A program made the translations under genes and the position numbers. A stretch of 50,136 nt of DNA, taken from the NCBI GenBank assembly GCA_002307275.1, contig DBTX01000066.1, positions 1 to 50,136 on the forward strand, written 5' to 3'. Positions 16,629 to 25,906 of this stretch are shown piece by piece. The DNA comes from Hungateiclostridiaceae bacterium UBA1305. GTDB taxonomy: Bacteria > Bacillota > Clostridia > Acetivibrionales > DTU013. A model generated the notes under the pieces. That model did no database searches. It saw nothing but the letters and a program-made list of their open reading frames with translations, and had not been told where the DNA came from. Within the stretch, counting starts at the first letter, position 1. Each line of letters begins with the position of its first letter.

Positions 16629-18749
16629 CTAATCAACAGCTTTTATCCGGATGATTTTACTGCCGAAGTCACCTTTCAGGGCAATGGGAAGGCCTACATT
16701 CTTAAGGCCCCCTCCGGACATGCGCAGAACCTCTTCACCCTCACATTCCACCAGATATGTCCTTTCCGGTGCAAGGCCTTTCAAATATATCCTGAATGGG
16801 GATTCAGCAAACTGCTGTGAGTGGCCCAGCACAAACACCACACTTTCATTCATTTTATCGTCGGTATATTGTACTGCTGCCTTTCCGCTCCCCGGCGAGC
16901 TTAATCTGTATTGCTTTCCTTCCTGTACGATATGCCTGATTTCCTTATATAAGCCAACCATTCTGCCGGCTTCGCCCAGATCTTCATCAGACCACTCGTT
17001 CAGATTGCCTCCTATTCCAAGTGATCCCATCATGGCGGACAGGAATCTGTATCTGATGGGAAGTTTTCTATGATTCAGATAATTTATCGGATCCGTTACC
17101 CAGCACATCATGGCTTTGGAGCAATACGCATAAGAATAGCCTTCCTGTATGCTCAGCCTGTCAAAAGCATCCGTATTGTCACTTGCCCAGAACTGATCCG
17201 CATACCTCATCATTCCAAGGTCAATTCTTCCGCCGCCCCCGGCACAGGACTCAAATACAACCTCTGGAAACATGCTCTTAAGCTTGCTCCAGATAGCATA
17301 CAAATTTATGATATGCCTCACCCAGATCTCCTTCCGCCGTTTCTCCGGCACTTCCATCCAGCCGGGTTCACTGACAGGTCTGTTCATATCCCATTTAATG
17401 AACTTGATATTGTTATTGGCAAGCAGATCACTCATAAAATCAAGGATAAAATCCTTAACCTCATCTTTTGAGAGATTCAATACCAGTTGATTCCTTCCCA
17501 GGGAACCGATCCGTGTCGGAAAGCCATACACCCAGTCGGGATGTGCACGGAATAGCTCACTGTCCGGATTTACCATCTCAGGTTCCACCCAGATGCCAAA
17601 ATCCATACCAAGCGCATTTACTTTTTTGATAAGCGGAGTCAAACCCTCCGGGAACTTGTTTTTATTAACATGCCAATCCCCTAAACCTGATTGGTCATTA
17701 TTTCTCGTTCCAAACCAGCCGTCGTCAATCACATATAATTCGACGCCAAGCTTTGCCGCTTTTTCAGCAAGCACCATCTGTTCTTCCGCATTAACGTTAA
17801 AGCCCGTAGCCTCCCATGAATTGTAAAGGACTTTTCTGGGCTTATCCGCATGTTCTTTGGGTAAAATGTATTTTCTCTGATATTCATGAAGCTTTCTGCT
17901 CATTTCTCCATATCCCTGATTTGAATACCCTCCGACAAAGACCGGAGTCTCAAAAGCCGCTCCCTTTAGCATCTCCCAACCAAAATCAAAATCGTTGATC
18001 CCTCCGACGACCCTGACATTGCCGAAGGAGGTTTTCTCCACGGTTATCTTCCAGTTCCCGCTCCAGGCAAGCACGCCGAACCACACAGTTCCATATTCCT
18101 CGTCCGCTGCTTCGTTGCTTAATGCAAACCATGGATTGAAGTTGGGACTTGTAAAGCCTTTTCTGCTCTCGAGGACAAATTTACCTTCTGTCAGGCTGTA
18201 CTGCCTCAGTTGGCTTTCTCCCGCCCATTTTCCCGAAACATATGTCAGCTTGCTATTGTCCGGGTTTGGTATATTCCAGACAGCTGAACCGGCATTTTCC
18301 ATCAAAAAGGAGTCTTCACCCGTGTTTCTGATAATGCAGTGCCTCTCTATCAGATCAAATTCTTCAATGATCCTGTAGACAAGGTCAACTTCCATATTGT
18401 AATATTCGTCCTTCATGGTAACAATCAGTTCATCCGGGCTTTTATTGATTGTGTGGGTCTCATAGGTCATTTTAAGGTCTCTGACACCGTCGAAAAAAAC
18501 GGCCTTTATGCTTGGTTCGGCGTAGAACAGACCTCCCCACGGGCAGCATTCCTCTTTTTCCTTTTCAATGTTCGGATCAAAGCTGGAATGAGAATGCGGT
18601 TTCAACATATTTACACAATCCGTGTGATTTACTTTTTCACCCCAGTGCAAGCTTTGAACTCCTCCGGCTTGATTGATCCCAATGATATACGACGTATTTC
18701 TTGTTTCAAGTACAAATATTTTGGTATCCTGATCATAAAAGACCGGCAT
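16629..18749 (-). CDS. Alpha-galactosidase, glycoside hydrolase family 36
   Basis: A 706-residue enzyme, the usual length for tetrameric bacterial GH36 alpha-galactosidases, which remove alpha-1,6-galactose from raffinose-type sugars and galactomannan fragments. An N-terminal beta-sandwich (about 1-290) precedes the barrel. The nucleophile aspartate is in K-W-D-M-N-R (near residue 454) and the acid/base aspartate in A-S-D-N-T-D-A (near 524); C-A-G-G-G-G-R-I-D-L-G-M and W-F-G-T-R-N-N-D are also conserved. There is no signal peptide, so it is intracellular. It is the last gene of the minus-strand galactomannan set, 104 bases after the beta-mannosidase gene, with GGGAG before the ATG. Confidence 0.95.
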   Translation of the reverse strand: MPVFYDQDTKIFVLETRNTSYIIGINQAGGVQSLHWGEKVNHTDCVNMLKPHSHSSFDPNIEKEKEECCPWGGLFYAEPSIKAVFFDGVRDLKMTYETHTINKSPDELIVTMKDEYYNMEVDLVYRIIEEFDLIERHCIIRNTGEDSFLMENAGSAVWNIPNPDNSKLTYVSGKWAGESQLRQYSLTEGKFVLESRKGFTSPNFNPWFALSNEAADEEYGTVWFGVLAWSGNWKITVEKTSFGNVRVVGGINDFDFGWEMLKGAAFETPVFVGGYSNQGYGEMSRKLHEYQRKYILPKEHADKPRKVLYNSWEATGFNVNAEEQMVLAEKAAKLGVELYVIDDGWFGTRNNDQSGLGDWHVNKNKFPEGLTPLIKKVNALGMDFGIWVEPEMVNPDSELFRAHPDWVYGFPTRIGSLGRNQLVLNLSKDEVKDFILDFMSDLLANNNIKFIKWDMNRPVSEPGWMEVPEKRRKEIWVRHIINLYAIWSKLKSMFPEVVFESCAGGGGRIDLGMMRYADQFWASDNTDAFDRLSIQEGYSYAYCSKAMMCWVTDPINYLNHRKLPIRYRFLSAMMGSLGIGGNLNEWSDEDLGEAGRMVGLYKEIRHIVQEGKQYRLSSPGSGKAAVQYTDDKMNESVVFVLGHSQQFAESPFRIYLKGLAPERTYLVECEGEEVLRMSGGGLKNVGLPIALKGDFGSKIIRIKAVD

Positions 18750-18853
18750 TCAAATCACTCCCATCATTTTTTCTGATAAGCTTCCTGATTATGGCAATGC
18801 AGTGCTGCTCAATCTGCTGTGCTGCTATGACTTAATCCAGTCCATCCCTGATG

Positions 18854-21319
18854 TCAATCGAAAGTATCCGTCACACTTCTTATTGAAATATCATTTTTTA
18901 ATTTTTCCATGGTAATTCCATCAGGCAGTCCGGATTTCGCAACCGTCACCGTCGTTCCCTCAGGAGAATAAATGGAGAAATAATTATCCGATAAAATCAC
19001 ATCCAGTTCTGCAAAGCTGATCTCCACATTCCAGCAAAACGACTCCGCTTTTACACTGATCAGGAAACAGTCTTCCCCATCTTCCACTTCGACGGCATAA
19101 CCACTCTTTTCAAACTCAAAATGTTTGGGGCGCGTGAACATCGTGATCCCTCTGCTTACGATCCGATCTTCGACTGTAAGCTCATATAAGGCATATATCT
19201 TTTCTGCTCCGTATTTCTCAAGCAGCGGACTGAAATCATATTCAGTCACCTTGCTCACACTCAACTCATCGCACCGGATCCGGTGAATTTCATCAGACAG
19301 GATGTTAAAATTCCTGTCTTGAACGGCAACGCGGAGAGTCCCTTCATAAGGAGTCCTGTCTTCATTATGGACATAATAGGTGACGCGGCTCCCCTCATCA
19401 AGCGCAGTTGCCAGTCTATGGGAGAAAAAACGCTTCGCGGCATAGTGCAGTGCTTTCCAGCGCCCGAAATTATCAATACTCGACCACGAAGCTACCGGCC
19501 AACAGTCATTCAGCTGCCAGTAAATAGCTCCCATACACCTTCCCCGGTTGCGTCGCCAGTGCTCCACCCCGTATTTGATTGCTTCCGCCTGCAGAAGCTG
19601 CGATACGTACAGCAGACTTGCAAAATCCTTCGGATATTTAAAGTAATCGGAAATGTAATATAATATTTTACCATTCGCCGTACTATTCTTCTGGTGGCTT
19701 TCCATTACTTTCGAGAAGATATTCCTGTCTCCCGGCAGCGTAAAGCTTTCCACCGTCTTAATGTCCGGAAAGGACTGGAAGCCGAATTCCGAACAAAAGC
19801 GGAAATATCTGTTCCTGTAATCGGTAAAGGGTTTTTGTCCATGCCACACATCCCAGTAGTGGACATCCCCGCGGTTCTCGTCGTTCGGCTCGTCGAAGCA
19901 GCCGCCGGAAGAGGGGGACGAAGGCCAGTAGAAGGTATTCGGGTCCGTTTGGCGCATTACTTTCGGCAGTACGTATTCAAACTGTTTGATATAGTCCGCA
20001 CGGAGTCTTTGGGAATATTGATCGTAACTGAAGCCCTCCATGCCCGCCCACCCCAGTTCATTTTCGTTGTTGCCGCACCACAGACCCAGACATGCGTGAT
20101 GGCGGATCCGGCTCACGTTATCGCGTGTTTCGGCGATAATGTTCCTTTCAAAATCCCCGTTCATCACATAAATGTTACAGGCATACATCAGGTCCTGCCA
20201 GACAATGATTCCGTATTGATCGCAAATATCATAAAAATAATCCTCCGGATAATAACCTCCGCCCCAGACACGGATACAGTTATAATTCGCACGTACACAA
20301 TCCTGAAGCAATTTTTGCGTACTCTCCGGCGTTACCCGTGAAAGGATGTTATCCTGCGGAATATAGTTCGCACCCATTGTAAAAATCTTTATACCGTTTA
20401 CCACAAAGCAGAACTCGTTTCCCCATTTATCCGGACCGGTGCTCACAGTAATAGTGCGCAGGCCGATTTTCAACGATCTGACATCACATACCGTTTCCCC
20501 GGTATAAAGTACGGTATCGATGCGGTATAAAGGCTGTCCGCCGTAGCCGTTAGGCCACCAGAGCTGAGGATTCTCTATTTCAAAGGAAAAAGCTCCGCCA
20601 TTTTCACTTATCGCACCTTTTCTGCTGATCTTTGTTCCATCCGGAGCAGTACATGTGCATTCGATCAGATAGCTTTTACCGGCATCCGGTATCTGTGCTT
20701 TTATATCAACGGATACCTTTACACGGTCATCTTCATGATACTGTTGGATAAATACATCCTCCAGCACCGCACCGCTGAACGCTTCTATTCCAATATCCCG
20801 CCAGATGCCGGCATCCGGAAGTTCCGGGCCCCAATCCCAGCCATACATGTAATGTGCTTTCCTGATAAAAGCAGTGCCTGAATTGTAGATTTTCTCAGGA
20901 CAGGCTTTTTTCATATTTTCAATATATAGCAGCGGCGACGCGAAGACAATGCGCACCGTGTTTTCTCCGGGTTTTATAACAGGCTTTAAATCAAAGCGCC
21001 AGACACGGTGCATGTTGTCTGCTTTTCCGACAGGCGTACCATTTAAATAAATTTGCGCAATTGTGTCAAGGCCAAAACACACCAATTCAATCCTGTCCTG
21101 GTCAAGCAATTCCTTTCCCGCGTGAAAAGTCCTTTGAAATTCATAATCTTTACGGAATAAATCCCTTGCGGCATATTCGTTGGTACGCCAGAACGGATCC
21201 TCCATTTTACCGGCGTCAAGCAGTGCGGAGAGTACGGAACCCGGAACTGTCACATTCTCCCACCCGGTCTCATCAGTACTTTTCACATACCATTTTCCAT
21301 TGAGCGTCTGTCTGATCAT
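18854..21319 (-). CDS. Beta-mannosidase, glycoside hydrolase family 2
   Basis: An 821-residue GH2 enzyme lacking a signal peptide, so it likely splits imported beta-mannosides in the cytoplasm. The jelly-roll domain opens with L-N-G-K-W-Y-V and contains the beta-mannosidase-typical R-K-A-H-Y-M-Y-G-W-D-W-G-P. The barrel carries R-V-W-G-G-G-Y-Y-P-E-D, the acid/base glutamate in W-C-G-N-N-E (near residue 419) and the nucleophile glutamate in F-C-S-E-F-G-F-Q-S (near 511). This pattern separates it from beta-galactosidases and beta-glucuronidases. With the GH36 enzyme it can dismantle galactosyl-manno-oligosaccharides. A GGAGG site lies 10 bases before the ATG. Confidence 0.93.
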   Translation of the reverse strand: MIRQTLNGKWYVKSTDETGWENVTVPGSVLSALLDAGKMEDPFWRTNEYAARDLFRKDYEFQRTFHAGKELLDQDRIELVCFGLDTIAQIYLNGTPVGKADNMHRVWRFDLKPVIKPGENTVRIVFASPLLYIENMKKACPEKIYNSGTAFIRKAHYMYGWDWGPELPDAGIWRDIGIEAFSGAVLEDVFIQQYHEDDRVKVSVDIKAQIPDAGKSYLIECTCTAPDGTKISRKGAISENGGAFSFEIENPQLWWPNGYGGQPLYRIDTVLYTGETVCDVRSLKIGLRTITVSTGPDKWGNEFCFVVNGIKIFTMGANYIPQDNILSRVTPESTQKLLQDCVRANYNCIRVWGGGYYPEDYFYDICDQYGIIVWQDLMYACNIYVMNGDFERNIIAETRDNVSRIRHHACLGLWCGNNENELGWAGMEGFSYDQYSQRLRADYIKQFEYVLPKVMRQTDPNTFYWPSSPSSGGCFDEPNDENRGDVHYWDVWHGQKPFTDYRNRYFRFCSEFGFQSFPDIKTVESFTLPGDRNIFSKVMESHQKNSTANGKILYYISDYFKYPKDFASLLYVSQLLQAEAIKYGVEHWRRNRGRCMGAIYWQLNDCWPVASWSSIDNFGRWKALHYAAKRFFSHRLATALDEGSRVTYYVHNEDRTPYEGTLRVAVQDRNFNILSDEIHRIRCDELSVSKVTEYDFSPLLEKYGAEKIYALYELTVEDRIVSRGITMFTRPKHFEFEKSGYAVEVEDGEDCFLISVKAESFCWNVEISFAELDVILSDNYFSIYSPEGTTVTVAKSGLPDGITMEKLKNDISIRSVTDTFD

Positions 21320-21344
21320 CTTTATGCATCCTCCACTCCTATAA

Positions 21345-22313
21345 TCAGGATAGGCTGATCACTATATCAAAGTCAAGTGTACAGCCTTTTTTCAAGATGT
21401 AAATACGTTTATTGCGTTGTGCTGTTTCAATGCTGTCATAAAATCCGCTGGCAGGCTCCAGGGCACAATTATAATCTCCCCTGAATCCGCCTTCCGTGAC
21501 CCAGAAACCCAAATAGGGAAGCTTCCGCCTGTCATAGCTTATGCCGAACCGGACTCCATCTTTTGGGTAATATGCTCCGCATAGTCCTTCCTCCACTTCG
21601 CCATTCACATAATATTTCTCCGATTTCAAGGCGGATCGCGGGCCTATTCTGTCAAGCCGGACCTTCACGCCCTCCTGTGTCCTTGTTTCAGGGAAGCAAT
21701 GCATTTTCCCGACATCTCCAAGATACCTGCTTTTCTTTACATTCAATATTTCTTTTGTGCCTTTTGGGAACAGGATCTCCATATCTTCCTCACAGTGAAT
21801 AAGACAATGCATTGCCCACAGGCATGGGAAATCAAAATCCCCGGTATTCGAAATACTGTACCGCAGTACAATTCTATCCGCTTCCAGGCATACGCTCTTT
21901 TTGTACAGATAGGGGAGGATCCTGCTTTTATAGCTCATAATTGCTTTGTCCCGCTTTATCTCGCAATCAAAAACGGCACTCCAGATTTCACCGTGATCAG
22001 GAACCTTTACAAGCTCCGATTCACAGGCAACGCTGCATTCGTCAATGGATGGAAAGGCATCATCAAAGCCGCTTGCATCAAATTTCTCAAAAGCTGAATA
22101 GAGTTGCGGCTTGTCATAGGTCAGCTTTCTGTTCTGAAAAAGCAGTTCGAAATTCTTGTCTTTTCTGAAGATTGAAGCAATTTTCCCGCCGAGGCCTGGC
22201 AGAAGAACTACCCTCAATCCGCTGTTTTCCAGCACAACTGCAGCCTCGCCCCTGAACTTCTCTTTTTTTATCAAGCTGTTTTCCACCTCGGATCCCTCCA
22301 TATTCCAGATCAT
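21345..22313 (-). CDS. Aldose-1-epimerase-like (galactose mutarotase fold) protein
   Basis: A 322-residue protein with the beta-sandwich pattern of the galactose-mutarotase superfamily: V-V-L-L-P-G-L-G-G-K-I-A-S near the start, S-G-F-D-D-A-F-P-S-I-D-E, an H-C-L-I-H-C segment, and a late L-E-P-A-S-G-F-Y-D-S. It may interconvert anomers of galactose or mannose released by the neighbouring hydrolases, but catalytic His/Glu residues could not be assigned with certainty. Its ATG overlaps the stop of the DUF5107/TPR gene (ATGA), so the two are coupled and probably act together. There is no signal peptide. The specific reaction is not established. Confidence 0.75.
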   Translation of the reverse strand: MIWNMEGSEVENSLIKKEKFRGEAAVVLENSGLRVVLLPGLGGKIASIFRKDKNFELLFQNRKLTYDKPQLYSAFEKFDASGFDDAFPSIDECSVACESELVKVPDHGEIWSAVFDCEIKRDKAIMSYKSRILPYLYKKSVCLEADRIVLRYSISNTGDFDFPCLWAMHCLIHCEEDMEILFPKGTKEILNVKKSRYLGDVGKMHCFPETRTQEGVKVRLDRIGPRSALKSEKYYVNGEVEEGLCGAYYPKDGVRFGISYDRRKLPYLGFWVTEGGFRGDYNCALEPASGFYDSIETAQRNKRIYILKKGCTLDFDIVISLS

Positions 22314-25300
22314 ATATTGAGCATTTGCATGTGGTTCAATACACCCTGGTGACTGCGATCAAGCTCAAGCGCCTTTTCCAGTTCAGGCAATGCCTTATCC
22401 GGCATTCCGTTTCCGATATGCCCAAGCCCCATGAGATAGTGGCAGTGTACAGTATTCTTCCTGTTGAGGTCATCGTCAAAGATCAGGAAATCCGGCAGGG
22501 ATACTGCGAAATAATCAATTGTGACATGATCCGAAAGGTGTTTTTCGCCATACTCGATCAGTTTGTCAAATTTACTCTTCGCGGCTGCGGCATTCCCAAG
22601 CTTCTGCAATGCAAGCCCCTGGTAGAATATCATTTCAGGAGGCTGATCGTTATAGAACATGGCACCGGAGGGTTCATCCAAACCAACGGATGCTTTCACG
22701 AAGCACTCCTGCGCATTGTTTGTGTCACCCATAAGCTCGTACGCACAGCCAAGGTAATAATTTATGTTATTCTCCTGCGTTCCTTGCAGTTTTCCTTCTC
22801 CAAGATTATGCGGATATACAAACGCCTGTTTCAGTAGATGGGCTGCTTCTTTAACCATCTTTGCCTTCAATTGCTTTTTACCGATTTCAACGAGTGAATA
22901 AATATATTGTTTTGTGATCTTGCCTTCGCCGCCTTCCCATGGGTGGAAATTCCTTTTCATTATAAGCTCATATGCTTTTTCAACAGCGCCTGCAGTATTG
23001 AGAAGAGTTATATATTCAACGTACAGATCATCCCTGTGTTCGACCAGTTCCATATACATTTCCAGCTTTTTCAGTCTTTCACAAGGTGCGGTGCCGATTT
23101 TTTTATACAGCTGATCGAGTTCAAGCAGAACCCTTGCGTCTTTCTGATTGAGCAGAAAGGCCTTTTCCATAGCTTCAACCGCCTTTGACGGCTGTTTCCG
23201 CTTATTGCAGTAAGCCAGCGAAAGATTCCTGTGCACTGTCGGATATCTGCCATCAAGCTCACCTGACCTTTCCCAGCAAACCACGGCTTTATCATATTGT
23301 TTTTTGTCGTACCAAAGGTTGCCAAGATAATAATAAGCCTTTGCGTCGGCGGGGTTTTCCCGTATTGCGCCTTCCAGCACCATAATATCCTCCAGCCTGT
23401 TGGGAAAGCAGTAATCAGGGTTTGCTTGCGCACCGGCTTTAAAGTATCCATGCATTTTTTCTCTGTTTCCAAGTCTGCTGTGATAAAAGCCCAGATAATA
23501 GTAAGCCATAGGACTTGCTTCCGCAGGTTTTACTCCTTCAGTCTTTGTCTCATCAATTCTTGTCTCATCAGTTCTCGTCTCATCAGTTCCTGTCTCATCA
23601 GTTCCTGCCCCATCAGGTTTTGTCCCGGCATACTCCGTCACAAGTCTTTCAAGCACTTCTATTGCTTCCCTGTACATGCCGGCCTCTCCATACTCAATGG
23701 AAAGCTCAATGTAATTTTTCACGTCTCCCCGCATAAGCCTGGAAAGCTCTGAAAGCACTGCCTCTGCTTCTTCAGCTTTCCCATTATCCGTAAGGGCCAG
23801 GTAGATTTCATTGCGGCAGCAAAAGTCCAGCCTGTCAAGCTCTGAAGTCTGCATTGCATACCCGGCAGCCTCCTGTGTTCTTTTGGCTCTTCTCAGCAAA
23901 GCGGTTTTAAGATTTCTCGACTTGTAGTTCCTGCTGTTTCTTGCAAGTGCCATTTCACAGTGCTGTAAAGCCAGATCGGTATCCCCCCGCATTGAATCGA
24001 TCAGCGCAATTGAAAAGTAGCCCATGTCCTGCATGCCCGCATTCCAAACCGCTTTGTAAAATGCTTCATAAGCCTCGGCATATCTCCCCTGCATTGAAAG
24101 AGAAAGTCCCAGGTTATAGCTGAAGGTACCGTCATAAGGGTTTGAATTATGTCTGTTAGCGGTATTTAAGGCCTTTCTGAAATATTTTTCGCTTTCCGCA
24201 AAGCCTCCCCTCCGGAAAAGCAACAATCCATAGGCATTATTGATGCGGATATCCTCAGGATCTCTTTTCAGCCCCTCAAGGTAATACCCGTCAGGTTCAT
24301 ATGTGGCATGCCTGTATTGCTCCAGATGCTGCCCTGCCAGAAATAGCGCCTCATTATTGCCAAGCTCTTCGGGTGGAGGTATTGGCCTGGCAGGTTCAGG
24401 TATCTGTCCGCTGTCCCTTTTTACCGGAGCAAATGAAACAAGCGGCTTTCCCTGGTGATCACCAACTGTGACAAGAAGATCTGTTTCATGTTCGTTTTCA
24501 TCAAGTGTGCAGACCATGCTGAATGTATTGGTTGGTGATATGTCTATACGTTCTTCCGCATATACCCTGTTCCTGCCCCTCAATTCAATCTTTGCACCGT
24601 TAAATACGGATGAAGCATATACAGTCACCTCTGCCTTCCCTGCGTTCACTTCCAGATTTATAGCCGCATCCCTCGTTGCGTTCTTAATCATACCGGCATC
24701 CTTATAGGGCATGAAATACTGGGTAAAGGTTTTCTCCTCGTAAGGATCGAGCCATGTAAAATCAGGCTGGTTGTCTGTGTACACTCCAGTCATCAGCTCG
24801 ATATACGGGCCGTCATCATCTGTAAGGTTTCTGTCCCAAGCCTGCCCAAAGTCGCCGCATCCCCATGTCCATTGCTTTTTGCCCGGTGAAACATAATGGT
24901 TTGCGACATGCAGCAATCCTGCCTTTTTCCTGTGATCATACCCCCCCACGAAGTTATAGTCTGAATGATACGCCATATAGGAGGTTGGTACCGGTATGTT
25001 TTTATATCTGGAGATATCAACACCAGCCGAGTAATCCATTTTATAGTAAACTCCGGTGGCAATGGGGAATCTGGAAACATCCCGTTTTCCATGATCGTAC
25101 ACTGCATTTACATCAGGAGGGAAAACAGATTGGGTATACTCATTGACAGCTACGGCAGGGTTTGCCCACCAAAGGAAAGTCTGCGGCTCCGCCGTCCTGT
25201 TGTACAGCTTTGCATCAATCTGCAGATATGCCTTGCCGGGATGGACTGTAAATCCCGCCATTCCTTTTGTCCCATACATGACGTCAATTTCGCCGACCCA

Positions 25301-25747
25301 TACTGTTTTACTGCCGTCGCTGTTTTCCCGGAGTGTATATTCCACAGGAGAAAAGGTGCTTGGCCTGTGATGCTGCGGCCAGTTGAATTCGATGCCTCCT
25401 GAGATCCACGGTCCTGCAAGCCCGACAAGCGCAGGCTTTATCACCCTGTTGTAATACACAAAATCATAGTTGTTTGTCTTGTCAAGAGCACGCTGTATCC
25501 TTCCGCCCAGTTCAGGCAAAATCATGACCATGATATATTCATTTTCAAGAAAAACCGCATGATACTTCTTCATAATCCTATCATCATATATTTTGTCAAT
25601 GACAGGCAAAGGATAGACCTTTCCGGAGCTTCCCTGGTAGACTCTTTTTTCGAGAAACATTGGGTTTTTATCAGGAATTCCTGCGGGATATGTCGGTATT
25701 TCCACTTTCTCTTCCCACATTCTGGCTTTCATCATTCCATTATCCAC
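22310..25747 (-). CDS. DUF5107-domain protein with long C-terminal TPR array
   Basis: A 1145-residue cytoplasmic protein. The first 430 residues are a DUF5107 domain, recognisable from V-E-I-P-T-Y-P-A-G, F-L-E-K-R-V-Y-Q-G-S-S-G, L-P-E-L-G-G-R-I-Q and G-G-I-E-F-N-W-P-Q-H-H-R-P. It has a mutarotase-like beta-sandwich character similar to the next gene. From about 490 to the end there are many tetratricopeptide repeats, for example A-Y-Y-Y-L-G-N-L-W-Y-D-K-K-Q-Y. A repetitive Thr/Asp/Glu linker breaks the array in the middle. GTG 25747 is chosen (GGAGG 9 bases upstream; family members begin near M-W-E-E-K-V); an upstream TTG at 25795 extends the frame but lacks a site. The family is widespread beside glycosidases, function unknown. 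Confidence 0.8.
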   Translation of the reverse strand: MDNGMMKARMWEEKVEIPTYPAGIPDKNPMFLEKRVYQGSSGKVYPLPVIDKIYDDRIMKKYHAVFLENEYIMVMILPELGGRIQRALDKTNNYDFVYYNRVIKPALVGLAGPWISGGIEFNWPQHHRPSTFSPVEYTLRENSDGSKTVWVGEIDVMYGTKGMAGFTVHPGKAYLQIDAKLYNRTAEPQTFLWWANPAVAVNEYTQSVFPPDVNAVYDHGKRDVSRFPIATGVYYKMDYSAGVDISRYKNIPVPTSYMAYHSDYNFVGGYDHRKKAGLLHVANHYVSPGKKQWTWGCGDFGQAWDRNLTDDDGPYIELMTGVYTDNQPDFTWLDPYEEKTFTQYFMPYKDAGMIKNATRDAAINLEVNAGKAEVTVYASSVFNGAKIELRGRNRVYAEERIDISPTNTFSMVCTLDENEHETDLLVTVGDHQGKPLVSFAPVKRDSGQIPEPARPIPPPEELGNNEALFLAGQHLEQYRHATYEPDGYYLEGLKRDPEDIRINNAYGLLLFRRGGFAESEKYFRKALNTANRHNSNPYDGTFSYNLGLSLSMQGRYAEAYEAFYKAVWNAGMQDMGYFSIALIDSMRGDTDLALQHCEMALARNSRNYKSRNLKTALLRRAKRTQEAAGYAMQTSELDRLDFCCRNEIYLALTDNGKAEEAEAVLSELSRLMRGDVKNYIELSIEYGEAGMYREAIEVLERLVTEYAGTKPDGAGTDETGTDETRTDETRIDETKTEGVKPAEASPMAYYYLGFYHSRLGNREKMHGYFKAGAQANPDYCFPNRLEDIMVLEGAIRENPADAKAYYYLGNLWYDKKQYDKAVVCWERSGELDGRYPTVHRNLSLAYCNKRKQPSKAVEAMEKAFLLNQKDARVLLELDQLYKKIGTAPCERLKKLEMYMELVEHRDDLYVEYITLLNTAGAVEKAYELIMKRNFHPWEGGEGKITKQYIYSLVEIGKKQLKAKMVKEAAHLLKQAFVYPHNLGEGKLQGTQENNINYYLGCAYELMGDTNNAQECFVKASVGLDEPSGAMFYNDQPPEMIFYQGLALQKLGNAAAAKSKFDKLIEYGEKHLSDHVTIDYFAVSLPDFLIFDDDLNRKNTVHCHYLMGLGHIGNGMPDKALPELEKALELDRSHQGVLNHMQMLNI
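23547..23621. repeat. 15-bp in-frame tandem repeat inside the DUF5107/TPR gene
   Basis: Five units of 15 bases (consensus GTCTCATCAGTTCCT on the plus strand, few mismatches) encode T-D-E-T-G/R-like pentapeptides in the linker between TPR blocks. As the unit is a multiple of three, copy changes keep the reading frame. Confidence 0.9.
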
Positions 25748-25906
25748 AGAATACATCCTCCATAACTGATTACTTAATATTACATTCACAGACAACTATA
25801 TATATATTGCTGAACTGATACTTACAGTGTACAATTGTTTTATAACATAGTCATTACGGCAAATTGCTGATTTGTTTAGAAATCTTGCTATCTATGGTGA
25901 AACAGT

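Noticed and set aside
19694..20341. A 215-codon plus-strand open frame
   Set aside because: It is antisense to the GH2 beta-mannosidase catalytic region and shows no protein-family features.
23547..23621. Possible CRISPR array
   Set aside because: The repeats are contiguous 15-base units without spacers and lie within a coding frame.
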